Source of the DNA: Sulfurimicrobium sp963779055
GTDB taxonomy: Bacteria > Pseudomonadota > Gammaproteobacteria > Burkholderiales > Sulfuricellaceae
Assembly: GCA_963779055.1 (NCBI GenBank)
Contig: CAVZWN010000005.1
Location: 124,001-188,000 of the forward strand
Reading direction: 5' to 3'
DNA length: 64,000 nucleotides
Numbering within the stretch: the stretch's first letter is position 1; each line of letters begins with the position of its first letter. Shown here in pieces: positions 1 through 8,066 of this stretch. Position numbers and translations under genes: made by a program. Under the pieces are notes generated by a model. That model was not told the origin of the DNA and did not search any database. It worked only from the letters and a program-made list of their open reading frames with translations.

Positions 1-469
1 CGACATCGGCGAGCTGGATGGAGCCGATGAGGTCGATGAGTTCGCCGAGGCGGTGTTTGTCGAGATCGGCGCGGCCGTAGTTTTTGTTGAGCGCGCCTTT
101 GAGGCGGGGGTTGTCGCGTTCCAGCGCGACCATGGCGTCGTCCACGTCCTTGCCGACGCTGGGGAGCTTGGCGTGGGATTGCAGCTGCGCCCAGCGGGCG
201 TCCGCAGGCACCCAGAAAACATTGGCAGCGAGGTATTCGTCCTTGTCCTCGGGGTTGGCGCCTTCATAGTCGCCTTTGCCCTCTACCAGTTTGGCGTGGT
301 GTTCATCAAAGGTGTCGGAGATGTATTTGAGGAAGATGAGGCCGAGGACAACATGCTTGTATTCCGCCGCGTCCATATTGTTGCGGAGCTTGTCGGCCGC
401 GAGCCAGAGCTTGGCTTCGAAGCCGATATTGGCGGAGGAATCGTTCTTCGTCGTTGTTGCTTTAGCCAT
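1..469 (-). CDS. hsdM: Type I restriction-modification methylase subunit HsdM, N-terminal part (runs off the window)
   Basis: Reading leftwards from ATG at 469, 156 codons are visible before the window edge. The protein opens with a low-complexity Lys/Thr/Asn stretch, then the typical HsdM N-terminal helical domain (LWLAADKLRNNMDAAEYKHV, followed by a GLIFLKYISDTF segment). In this family the subunit binds AdoMet, pairs with HsdS and makes N6-methyladenine; the catalytic NPPY motif would lie outside the window. The upstream gene on the other strand is fic, so this is one arm of a divergent hsdM/fic pair. It is a different allele from the second hsdM at 27.6 kb. Family is clear; completeness cannot be judged. 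Confidence 0.85.
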   Translation of the reverse strand, partial: MAKATTTKNDSSANIGFEAKLWLAADKLRNNMDAAEYKHVVLGLIFLKYISDTFDEHHAKLVEGKGDYEGANPEDKDEYLAANVFWVPADARWAQLQSHAKLPSVGKDVDDAMVALERDNPRLKGALNKNYGRADLDKHRLGELIDLIGSIQLADV

Positions 470-832
470 CAATGATCCCTTTTTTCCTGGAAGTCGACCA
501 CGCCAAAGCTAAACATGGGTGCCAGCATGGATATGCTAATCAATTTCGGAAGATTATACGGAAAATCCCTTGTTAAGCAGATAACGCACGTGTGAATAGC
601 TGCTCTGGCCGAATTCCGGCCGAACATCCAATTTCCGTGAGCGCTCCCTGTTCGGCCTGAGCAGACCTTCGAGTCTGTCTGGCGAACCGGAGAAAACTCA
701 AAATTCTGCACCAGAAACCTGGATGCAGCCCGCCTGGAGGAAGCTACCCTCAACCGCTGGCTCCCCCGCGCACAATGTCCTCGACCAAGAGACACGGTCT
801 TCCAAAAAGTCAGTTTAACTACACTAGAAAAA

Positions 833-942
833 TTCGGCCGTAACTTCGGCAAAACGATCGGCGCAGACATCGGCAGATATATCGTGCTCGATAACTCTAA
901 CTATTTCATTATTATGTGACTATAATCGGCACAGACATCGGC
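833..942. promoter_or_regulatory. 12-bp tandem operator-like repeats upstream of fic
   Basis: The hexamer WTCGGC occurs at 833, 845, 857 and 869, exactly every 12 bp, and again at 925 and 937, also 12 bp apart. The 19-mer at 857-875 recurs with one difference at 925-943, just before the fic ribosome site (AAGGAGG, 948-954). Such phased repeats are typical of binding sites for a cooperative repressor; the Fic protein's own C-terminal winged-helix-like part is a candidate, but that is inference. The rest of the gap (470-832) shows no gene I can support. Confidence 0.55.
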
Positions 943-957
943 AAACAAGGAGGAAAA

Positions 958-2247
958 ATGATTGAGTTATACGACGACCCTGCTCAAATGGAGCCGCTAG
1001 TCATCAATCACTCCCGGCCTGTCTACAATTCGCTGATCGGGCTTGCTCACGAGCTATCAGAGGCGTCTGCCTGCCTGGACGCCGCACTTGTTCCCGCGAC
1101 CGCGAGAAGCCTCTCCGAGCTTGTCTCGGGGATGAACTGTTACTACTCCAACTTGATCGAGGGCCATCACACCCTGCCAATTGATATCGAGAAGGCGCTG
1201 TTCGATGTAATGGCGCAGATGGAGCAAAAGGACTTGCAGAGTCTTGCATTTGCTCACATCGAGGCTGATCGATGGGCAAGGTCGCAGTCGCTCGACAAAA
1301 AATCTCTCCTTCCCTTTATCCTCGAGGTTCACCGGCGCTTCTGCGCGCATTTGCCGAAGGAAATGCTGAAGCTCAAGGACGGGAGCTACATGGAGCCCGG
1401 AAAGTTCCGAGAGAGGGACGTCCACGTAGGCATACATGTAGCACCAAGAGCCGATACGCTTAATCGCTTCCTGGAGCGCTTCACAAAGGTCTACGGTCTC
1501 CGCCTCGAAGGGTCAAAAAAAGGCGGGATAAGCAAGCTGGACGGCATTCTTGCAGCTTTCGCAGCCCATCATCGAGTGGTGTGGATTCACCCCTTCCTTG
1601 ACGGAAACGGTCGTGTAGCGCGGATCACCATCGACGCAATGCTGCGAGAGTGTGGAGTCAATGGCGCATGCCTGTGGTCGATGTCTCGCGGGTTCGCGAA
1701 GAGCGCGGAAGAATACAAGGCGAAACTGGCTGGAGCCGACCAGCCTCGAATGGGCGATCTTGATGGGCGTGGAAACCTGTCCGAAAAGCGGTTGGCCGAG
1801 TTTTGCGAGTACGCCATGCAAACTGCCATCGATCAGGCAAAATTCATGGCCCGGATGTTCGCACTCGACAACTTCAGGTTCAGAGCCGAGCATTTTTTCC
1901 AGAAAGTGCGGTTCGACCTCAAGCCTGAGTCTGCACACCTTTTCATCCATGCCTTCAGTACTGGAGCGTTTGAGCGCATGGAGGCAAGCCGTCTCACCGG
2001 TCTCCCGGAAAGGACAGCGCGAGACGTGCTTAACGCGCTCGTCATCGAAGGATTCCTGGTCTCGGATACCCCGCGCGGCAAGGTTCGAGTCGGCTTCCCT
2101 ATGCATGCTCTCGGGTCTCTCTTGCCTAACCTCTATCCGGCAGGCGATCTGGACGCGGATCCACAAGCGCTAAGACAGCTTGTCAAAGCGGCCAAAGCCA
2201 ATACTGCTGCGAGAAATGCACTTGCTCACAAGATGAAACTCAAGTAG
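958..2247 (+). CDS. fic: Fic family protein (class II, AMP-transferase type)
   Basis: 429 residues from ATG 958, chosen because AAGGAGG sits just upstream; an in-frame ATG at 916 lies inside the operator repeats and has no ribosome site. The catalytic Fic motif HPFLDGNGR is at residues 211-219 and complete, with the His that activates the target hydroxyl. An inhibitory alpha-helix motif SNLIEG at residues 64-69 places it in class II, where the glutamate blocks productive ATP binding. The C-terminal third resembles the winged helix seen in many stand-alone Fic proteins. Family knowledge: these usually transfer AMP to a protein side chain. The target is unknown. The gene faces hsdM, a pairing often found in defence islands. 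Confidence 0.9.
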   Translation: MIELYDDPAQMEPLVINHSRPVYNSLIGLAHELSEASACLDAALVPATARSLSELVSGMNCYYSNLIEGHHTLPIDIEKALFDVMAQMEQKDLQSLAFAHIEADRWARSQSLDKKSLLPFILEVHRRFCAHLPKEMLKLKDGSYMEPGKFRERDVHVGIHVAPRADTLNRFLERFTKVYGLRLEGSKKGGISKLDGILAAFAAHHRVVWIHPFLDGNGRVARITIDAMLRECGVNGACLWSMSRGFAKSAEEYKAKLAGADQPRMGDLDGRGNLSEKRLAEFCEYAMQTAIDQAKFMARMFALDNFRFRAEHFFQKVRFDLKPESAHLFIHAFSTGAFERMEASRLTGLPERTARDVLNALVIEGFLVSDTPRGKVRVGFPMHALGSLLPNLYPAGDLDADPQALRQLVKAAKANTAARNALAHKMKLK

Positions 2248-2323
2248 CGAGCAGACGCCCAGTCTCATGATGACCGGGCCGAATCACTCAGGCATTATTG
2301 ATACGGCCATTTGATGTTTGAAC

Positions 2324-2400
2324 TTGTAGGTCGGACTTCAGTCCGATTTTTCGGGCTCTTGTCCTCGGGTGCCCTGGCCGGGGGAAAGCCCGACCTACAA
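2324..2400. repeat. REP-like palindromic element
   Basis: The 77-bp sequence begins TTGTAGGTCGG and ends CCGACCTACAA, so its ends are inverted copies; internal GTCGGACTTCAGTCCGA adds a smaller hairpin. It lies between the convergent ends of fic and the response regulator gene. GTAGGTCGGGCTT-type palindromes are widespread extragenic repeats in proteobacteria; here it may also end transcription from both sides. Confidence 0.6.
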
Positions 2401-2490
2401 TTAAAATAAATTCTGGCCGGGTCAATAGATGTCTGAGGGTCTGCTTTGACCAAGTTGCTGTCCGAACGCCAACAGCGGTGGAATGAATTT

Positions 2491-2880
2491 TCAGGTAGCC
2501 AGGCCGGACAGCATGCCGTCCACGATGGAGACGATGGCGGCCTCGGTGGATTCGCTTTTGACGATGAAGTGATCCGCGCCGCTATGCAGGGCGGCATCAC
2601 GATATTCCGGCAGATCAAAACTGGTGATGACGCAGATCATGGCATGAGCATCGACGCTTTTGATGACGCGGAGGATATCGAGGCCACTTTTTCCCGGCAT
2701 CCGGATATCCATGAAAATCAGGTCGGGCATCCGCTGCGCCACGCTGCTCAGGGCGCCTTCCCCGTCGCCCGCCTGGCTGACGCGCATGAACGGAAAGTGC
2801 CGCACAAGAACACGATGCAGGGATTGCCGGAATGCTTCATTGTCATCGACAATCAGCGTATCAAGCCTCTTCATCTTCAT
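2491..2880 (-). CDS. Receiver-only response regulator
   Basis: 129 residues, almost entirely a CheY-like receiver domain and no output domain. The acidic pocket is visible near the N-terminus (VDDNE, residues 11-15), the phospho-acceptor is Asp58 in IFMDIRMPG, the switch Thr/Ser is at 86-87 and the conserved Lys is 108. All residues needed for phosphorylation are present. It lies 12 bp downstream of the lytic transglycosylase gene on the same strand, so the two are probably co-transcribed. A receiver alone usually acts by protein-protein contact or in a phosphorelay; the kinase partner is not evident here. Divergent from the polysaccharide cluster, it may belong to its control. Confidence 0.85.
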   Translation of the reverse strand: MKMKRLDTLIVDDNEAFRQSLHRVLVRHFPFMRVSQAGDGEGALSSVAQRMPDLIFMDIRMPGKSGLDILRVIKSVDAHAMICVITSFDLPEYRDAALHSGADHFIVKSESTEAAIVSIVDGMLSGLAT

Positions 2881-2892
2881 GACGCCGCCCAG

Positions 2893-3513
2893 TCAGAGCC
2901 GGACCTGATACTGGCGGTAATAGTCCAGCACGCGCGGAACATATTCCCGGGTCTCACGATACGGGGGAATGCGGTTGCCATTGCGAATCACGGCATTCTC
3001 TCCGGCATTGTATGCGGCCAGCGCCAGGCTCATGTCGCTGTTGAACAGGGTCAGCAGGTCGCGCAGATATTGCGCGCCGCCATGCAGATTCTGGGCCGGG
3101 TCGAATGCATCCGAAACCCCATAGCGCTGCGCGGTCGCCGGCATGAGCTGCATCAGTCCGGCAGCGCCCTTGCTGGAAACAGCCCTGGGGTTGTAGTGCG
3201 ATTCCACCGAGATGACGGCATGCAGCAGCGCGCCCTCAAGCCCATGGGCATGCGCGGCTTCATCGACCATCCGGTCATAGCGGGCCTTGCTGGCACGGAG
3301 GGGCGGCATAGCGCCCGGTCCGGACGATGACCGCAGGCCAGCCACGCCGCCCTGTCCGGAAAGCAGCGCCCGGTAGCGCGGATCAACCGGCACATTGCTC
3401 AGGCTGACGCTGCCATCCGCTGCGGTATAGGCATAGATATCCGCCCGTGCGGCCGGACTCAGGCCGAACCCCAGCAAACATAATGATGCGAGTACACACC
3501 CCGGCAATGTCAT
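2893..3513 (-). CDS. Secreted lytic transglycosylase (SLT domain)
   Basis: 206 residues with an N-terminal signal peptide (cleavage expected near ARA, residue 24), a short DUF4124-like segment containing YTAADGSVSLSNVP, then an SLT lysozyme-like domain. The catalytic glutamate is in AVISVESHYNPRA, and the family motifs GLMQLMP and LALAAYNAGE are intact. The enzyme cleaves peptidoglycan glycan strands in the periplasm, forming anhydro-muramic ends. Divergent placement beside an exopolysaccharide export cluster suggests a role in opening the cell wall for a trans-envelope machine, but that is inference. The length is normal for the small SLT family. The 280-bp gap to the next gene holds both divergent promoters; I could not identify them firmly. 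Confidence 0.88.
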   Translation of the reverse strand: MTLPGCVLASLCLLGFGLSPAARADIYAYTAADGSVSLSNVPVDPRYRALLSGQGGVAGLRSSSGPGAMPPLRASKARYDRMVDEAAHAHGLEGALLHAVISVESHYNPRAVSSKGAAGLMQLMPATAQRYGVSDAFDPAQNLHGGAQYLRDLLTLFNSDMSLALAAYNAGENAVIRNGNRIPPYRETREYVPRVLDYYRQYQVRL

Positions 3514-3794
3514 GGCTCACCTGTTGTTAAATTCAGCCTTCCTGCTGCGCTTCCTAAATTAGGCAATCGTCATTGGGCCGGCAATACACTGGACACTGTA
3601 AATTTGGCGCGTAAATTCTGCATCGGGCAGCCTTTGCGCAGCAGACCCGGCCCCTCACCTGATGTTTTCTACCGTGTATTCAGTAATTGAATCTACTACG
3701 GAATAGGGTATTCACCCCATTCTGCTGACCTGCTCCCCTGGGCTATAAATTAAGCGTGTAGCGACGACATCGTTCCAGTACAGGGAGAAGGATC

Positions 3795-5012
3795 ATGAGA
3801 ATTTGCATTCTGGGTGGAGATGGTTATCTGGGCTGGCCTACGGCCATGCATTTTTCCGCACGCGGCCACAAGGTCATGGTGGTGGACAATATGGCCAAGC
3901 GTGGCTGGGAGGAAGAAATCGGGGCAACGCCACTTGAACCGGTCCCCACGCTCAAGGAACGCGCACGGCGCTGGAAGCAGAAAAACTTCCTCCCCATCGA
4001 AGTGGTGATCGGCAACATCGCCGACGACGGGCAGCTCATGAACGACATCTGCCACGATTTCCAGCCCGAAGCCATCATCCACTACGGCGAGCAGCCATCG
4101 GCGCCCTACTCCATGCTGAATCACGAGAACGCCATTTATACCCAGTGCAACAACGTGGTCGGCACGCTCAATGTGATGTTCGCCATGCGTGAGCACTGCC
4201 CGCAGGCTCATCTGGTAAAGCTCGGCACCATGGGCGAATACGGCACCCCCAACATCGATATCGAAGAAGGCTGGCTGGAAGTCACGCACAACGGCCGCAA
4301 GGACCGGGTGCTTTACCCCAAGAAGCCCCACTCCCTCTACCATCTTTCCAAGGTGCATGATTCCCACAACCTGGAATTCGCCAGCCGGATGTGGGATTTC
4401 CGCGTCACCGACCTGAATCAGGGCGTGGTCTACGGCAGCGACACCGACGAGATCGGCGACGACCCTGAGCTCTGCACCAGCTTCCACTACGACGATATTT
4501 TCGGCACCGTGCTGAACCGTTTCGTGGTGCAGGCCGCGATCGGCATGCCGCTCACCGTGTATGGCAGCGGCCAGCAGATCAGGGGCTACCTGAATATCCG
4601 CGATACCCTGCGCTGTGTCGAACTGGCGGTCCTGAACCCCGCCCGCCGTGGGGAGTTCCGGGTTTTCAACCAGTTCACGGAGCAGTTCTCCATCATGGAG
4701 CTGGCTTACCAGGTCCGGGAAAGCGCCGCCGCTCATGGCATGAAAGTGGAAATCCAGCATCTGCGCAACCCGCGCGTGGAGCAGGAAGATCACTATTACC
4801 ACGCGGTTCATTCCAGCCTGCCGGGCCTGGGGCTTGAACCGAATCTGTTGAGCGGCGGGGTCGTCGGAAACATGCTGAAAAAAGCGACGAAAGAAGCGCA
4901 TCGCATCAAGGAAGCCTCCATTCTGCCCAGGGTGGACTGGAAACAGGGGTGGCAACAGCCCGTCGCTGAGGCGCCCAGCGCAATCCCCAGCCTGCAAGCC
5001 GCCCGGGCATAA
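3795..5012 (+). CDS. UDP-sulfoquinovose synthase-like NAD-dependent sugar enzyme (SqdB/SQD1 family)
   Basis: 405 residues, extended short-chain dehydrogenase fold. The NAD-binding loop GGDGYLGW is at residues 7-14, the active-site Thr is at 145 (LGTMGEYG) and the YxxxK pair is Tyr182/Lys186. The NAD loop and the RRW segment near residue 60 follow the SQD1/SqdB pattern rather than ordinary GalE. In that family the enzyme joins sulfite to UDP-glucose to give UDP-sulfoquinovose in the cytoplasm. No sulfolipid transferase gene is near; instead the gene heads an exopolysaccharide synthesis-export cluster, so the sugar may be built into polysaccharide (inference). Ribosome site GGGAGAAGG precedes ATG 3795. 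The next gene starts 6 bp after the stop. Confidence 0.85.
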   Translation: MRICILGGDGYLGWPTAMHFSARGHKVMVVDNMAKRGWEEEIGATPLEPVPTLKERARRWKQKNFLPIEVVIGNIADDGQLMNDICHDFQPEAIIHYGEQPSAPYSMLNHENAIYTQCNNVVGTLNVMFAMREHCPQAHLVKLGTMGEYGTPNIDIEEGWLEVTHNGRKDRVLYPKKPHSLYHLSKVHDSHNLEFASRMWDFRVTDLNQGVVYGSDTDEIGDDPELCTSFHYDDIFGTVLNRFVVQAAIGMPLTVYGSGQQIRGYLNIRDTLRCVELAVLNPARRGEFRVFNQFTEQFSIMELAYQVRESAAAHGMKVEIQHLRNPRVEQEDHYYHAVHSSLPGLGLEPNLLSGGVVGNMLKKATKEAHRIKEASILPRVDWKQGWQQPVAEAPSAIPSLQAARA

Positions 5013-5018
5013 AGGAGC

Positions 5019-5924
5019 ATGGCCGTGCAACGCCGGTTATGGCTCAAATCGCTGGCCGCGGGCCTTTGCCTGGCTGCTGCGGGCCGCCCGGCAATGGCGC
5101 TGGCCGCCAGGACGTTCAGCACCCTCCCCAAAAGCCTGTGGGTGTGGCGCACGCCCCTGTCCCGGTCGGACGAGGTCATGGCGCTGGTACGCCGGTTCAA
5201 CTTCCGCAGCGTGTTCTACTCGATCCCGCCGGGCGAGCGGGCGCAACTGTTCGCGGGCGGGAAGAAACAGAACGCGGTCATCCATGCCTGCCGCGAAGCC
5301 GGTATCGCCTTTTACGCCGTCTCCGGCGACCCGGCGTGGAGCAGGCGCGGCGGACAAATCCCCGGCCCGGTGGATGAACTGCTCAATTTCCAGCAGCGCA
5401 GCCAGCGCTTCGATGGCCTGTGTCTGGACATAGAACCCCACGCCCTGCCGGAATGGAAAAACGGCAGGCGCGAGCAGGCCATTCAGGGGTATCTCGATGT
5501 GCTGGGCAAAATCCGGGAAGCCAGCCAAAGCATCCGGCTTCCCCTGGCGGCGGCGGTGGTCCCGTTCTTTGCATCCATTCCCGCCCCTGACGGAAAGGGC
5601 AGATCCGTGCTGGAAAGCGCAGCGCTCCAGCTCGATACCGCGATCATGATGGCCTACCGCAGCACGCCCGCCGAGGGCCTGCGCATCTCTGCAAAGGCGC
5701 TGGAGCAGCTTGATGCCATGCAGAAACCCTGGTGGTTCGGCGTCACCACGAATAAAGGCGCCAGGGAAGACATCAGCTATGCCGGTACGCCATTTGAGCG
5801 CTTCGGCGCAGCCCTGCTCGAGATCGATGCGCGCCTGGAAACCCGTTCGCCCTTCTATCGCGGAATTGCGATCAACGACTATCCCTCCCTGACGTCCATC
5901 CTGACCCGTGTCAACACGCCCTGA
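5019..5924 (+). CDS. Exported TIM-barrel glycosidase-like protein of the polysaccharide cluster
   Basis: 301 residues. The N-terminus RRLWLKSLAAG followed by an Ala-rich stretch ending AMALA looks like a twin-arginine (Tat) or plain Sec signal. The body alternates beta and alpha segments, and FDGLCLDIEP resembles the catalytic strand of GH18-like barrels, where an acidic residue acts in glycan cleavage. I do not recognise a named family. AAGGAG lies only one base before ATG 5019; the GTG at 5025 has better spacing and may be the true start. Position between the sugar synthase and the HlyD-type adaptor suggests periplasmic trimming or modification of the polymer, like the hydrolases found in cellulose and alginate operons (inference). 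Confidence 0.7.
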   Translation: MAVQRRLWLKSLAAGLCLAAAGRPAMALAARTFSTLPKSLWVWRTPLSRSDEVMALVRRFNFRSVFYSIPPGERAQLFAGGKKQNAVIHACREAGIAFYAVSGDPAWSRRGGQIPGPVDELLNFQQRSQRFDGLCLDIEPHALPEWKNGRREQAIQGYLDVLGKIREASQSIRLPLAAAVVPFFASIPAPDGKGRSVLESAALQLDTAIMMAYRSTPAEGLRISAKALEQLDAMQKPWWFGVTTNKGAREDISYAGTPFERFGAALLEIDARLETRSPFYRGIAINDYPSLTSILTRVNTP

Positions 5925-5938
5925 ATAAGGAGATGATC

Positions 5939-7039
5939 ATGCGCTTCCGCGGAAATCCACAGCAAAAATCAGTATCCGGCGAAGCTGCAACAGGCAGGAA
6001 ACGCCGTCTGGCCAAAATCACCCTGGCCCTGCTGCTGGGCGGCACCGTCTTGTATGCCGTCGCCGTTCCGCCCGCCAATGTGCGCGTGGAAGGGCTGCTG
6101 CATGGCGACCTGATCCCGGTCTCACCGCTCTACCGCGCCCAGATCACGCAGCAGATCGCCACTTGCTACAGCACGGTCAAAGCCGGCGAGCCGCTGGTCA
6201 TGGTGAGCAATTTCATTCTGGACGAGCAGTATGCGTCGGACTACCAGAGCAGGCTGACCTCCCTGCATCTGGAACAGATCAACCAGAACGAAGGCGCAGC
6301 CGCTGCGGCCATGGAAGTTCAGATGGCGCAGCAGAGCTACCGGGCCGCTGCTTCCTCGGCTGAAAAAGCCAAAGCGCTGTCGCAGGCCTATGACGAGCTG
6401 CACGATGCCCGCGCCATCGGCCGGGTGGCACGCGACGCAGCCCGTTCGGACTGGCAGCGGGCAAATGCGGAATCCGCCGCGCTGAATGAAGCCTGGAAAA
6501 AATCGCGCATGAATCTGGCGCAGATCCAGAAAGGCAGCGTGGAAAAAGTCGCTTCCCTGGAACAGCAGTTAAGCCTGATCGACGATGCCCGCAAGCGCGT
6601 CAGCACCCAGCCCATCCTCTCCCCTGCTTCCGGCCAGGTGCTCGATTGCACGGCGTCTCCGAATGCCGTGGTCGAGGCGGGAACGCCGATCTACCGCATT
6701 TTCGACATCGACCGTGCGTATGTGATGGTCTTCACCGACCCGTCCGAAATCTCCAGCCTGAGTGTCGGCATGCCCGCCTATGTCAGCATCCCCGGCGTGG
6801 CGGAAACCCTGCCGGGGCGCATCACGGCACTGACGCCGGAAGCCTCGAAGCTGCCGGATTCGCTGACCCGCTACTTCTGGCAGCACACCCAGTGGTCGCA
6901 GTACCGTCCGGTCAGGATCGCCCTGGATAACCTGGAAAGCCTCGATCCGGCAGTACGTGAAAAACTGATTTTCGATGCACGGGTGCAGGTCAGGATTCCC
7001 GTTTCATCCTGGGGCGAATGGCTGTGGGGAAAAAGTTAG
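5939..7039 (+). CDS. HlyD-family periplasmic adaptor (polysaccharide export)
   Basis: 366 residues from ATG 5939; AAGGAG is one base before the earlier ATG at 5933 but well spaced for 5939. One transmembrane helix near residues 24-41 anchors it in the inner membrane. A beta-barrel/lipoyl start (VEGLLHGDLIPVSPLYRAQI) is followed by a long Ala/Gln-rich coiled hairpin (about 95-215) and a second lipoyl half (ILSPASGQVLDC). This layout matches membrane-fusion proteins such as Alg44's C-terminal part. It would link the glycosyltransferase in the inner membrane to the TolC-like channel at 9.4 kb. Unlike Alg44 there is no PilZ domain; the next gene may provide regulation. Confidence 0.82.
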   Translation: MRFRGNPQQKSVSGEAATGRKRRLAKITLALLLGGTVLYAVAVPPANVRVEGLLHGDLIPVSPLYRAQITQQIATCYSTVKAGEPLVMVSNFILDEQYASDYQSRLTSLHLEQINQNEGAAAAAMEVQMAQQSYRAAASSAEKAKALSQAYDELHDARAIGRVARDAARSDWQRANAESAALNEAWKKSRMNLAQIQKGSVEKVASLEQQLSLIDDARKRVSTQPILSPASGQVLDCTASPNAVVEAGTPIYRIFDIDRAYVMVFTDPSEISSLSVGMPAYVSIPGVAETLPGRITALTPEASKLPDSLTRYFWQHTQWSQYRPVRIALDNLESLDPAVREKLIFDARVQVRIPVSSWGEWLWGKS

Positions 7040-7067
7040 CACCTGTTAAATAAAGGGGGAAATCAAA

Positions 7068-8066
7068 ATGGCTACGGACAACAAATACGGCGAACCCATG
7101 CTGGTATTGCAGCAGGTCCAGCAAAACGGCGGACAGTTGCAGCCGCAGTGGCAGGTCGGGCATGCCGACGGATACACCCACTTTCCGCAGTTCGCAAGCG
7201 AGGTTGCCGGGCAGATGATGCAGGATCTCGAATACCTCGCCAGCGCGGATTACCTGGACAAGCTGTTTTTCGACCGTCTGAGCATTTGCCCGGCCTGCGG
7301 GAGCCATCATGTCAATGTGCGCGAGACGTGTTCGTCGTGCAAATCCACGCATATCTCGCCGGTTTCTCTGTTGCACCACTTTCGCTGCGGCTATGTGGCG
7401 CCGGCAGATGCCTTCGCGCATGACGGCAAGGGTCGGATCTGCCCGAAATGCCACGGCCACCTGACAGACCTGGGCACGGACCATGACGTGCCGGGCGAGA
7501 ATTTTTCCTGCCACAGTTGCCATGCTTCCTTTCAGGTGCCGGAAGTCGAAGGCCTGTGCATGGCCTGCCAGACACGCACGCCGGGTGACCAGTTGCTGCA
7601 CAAGGATATTCACAGTTACCGCCTGAATTCGCTCGGCATGGCGGCATTGAGCAACGGGCGCCTGTTCGATCAGGAGGAAGAACTGCTGCTCGAGGGCGAA
7701 GGGCGCCCGATTTATCGCCGGCATGTCTTCATGTTCCTGCTCGAGGACGAGATGCGCCGCGCACAGCGTTATGGCACGGCATTCAGCCTGATCATGCTCA
7801 GGCTTCCCGGCGATGACGATCAAGCCGGAAAACTGGTTTTTCACATGGCAGAAATGCTGAGAAATTCCGACAAGATCGGGCGCTATGGCGAGGATCGCCT
7901 GATGATTCTCATGCCGGCGACCAACCGCGCCGGAGCCGACATCTGGCTCGAACGCTTTCTCGCCGGATCAGGCAATGCCGTGCAGGCGAAGGCCATCGCG
8001 CTTGATCCGGCAAGCGATCTGACAAGCCAGCTCGCCGCCAGCGAGGCGCAATCATGGAGCAACTGA
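7068..8066 (+). CDS. TackOD1 metal-binding domain protein with degenerate GGDEF-like C-terminus
   Basis: 332 residues. Residues about 60-185 hold an ordered set of Cys pairs (CPAC, CSSC, CPKC, CHSC, CMAC) plus HHFRCGY, the pattern I associate with the TackOD1 signalling output domain. The C-terminal part (about 220-310) has a GGDEF-like fold but the signature is replaced by RYGEDRL, so cyclase activity is not expected. No signal peptide or membrane helix: cytoplasmic. The gene overlaps the glycosyltransferase start by 13 bases, implying translational coupling and tight partnership. Known from family: TackOD1 is a predicted zinc-binding output module with no defined function. I infer it senses or transmits a signal that controls the synthase, perhaps replacing a PilZ receptor. 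Confidence 0.75.
   Translation: MATDNKYGEPMLVLQQVQQNGGQLQPQWQVGHADGYTHFPQFASEVAGQMMQDLEYLASADYLDKLFFDRLSICPACGSHHVNVRETCSSCKSTHISPVSLLHHFRCGYVAPADAFAHDGKGRICPKCHGHLTDLGTDHDVPGENFSCHSCHASFQVPEVEGLCMACQTRTPGDQLLHKDIHSYRLNSLGMAALSNGRLFDQEEELLLEGEGRPIYRRHVFMFLLEDEMRRAQRYGTAFSLIMLRLPGDDDQAGKLVFHMAEMLRNSDKIGRYGEDRLMILMPATNRAGADIWLERFLAGSGNAVQAKAIALDPASDLTSQLAASEAQSWSN

Noticed and set aside
469..870. 133-codon open frame on the minus strand upstream of hsdM
   Set aside because: Overlaps promoter and operator repeats of the divergent pair; composition is not protein-like and no ribosome site is seen.
3514..3794. c-di-GMP riboswitch or sigma54 promoter before the polysaccharide cluster
   Set aside because: No GEMM-like fold or core was visible, and TTGGCGCGTAAATTCTGC has GG and GC 12 bp apart instead of 10.
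3750..5030. 426-codon open frame opposite the SqdB-like gene
   Set aside because: Antisense shadow of a GC-rich gene; the plus-strand protein has full family motifs.
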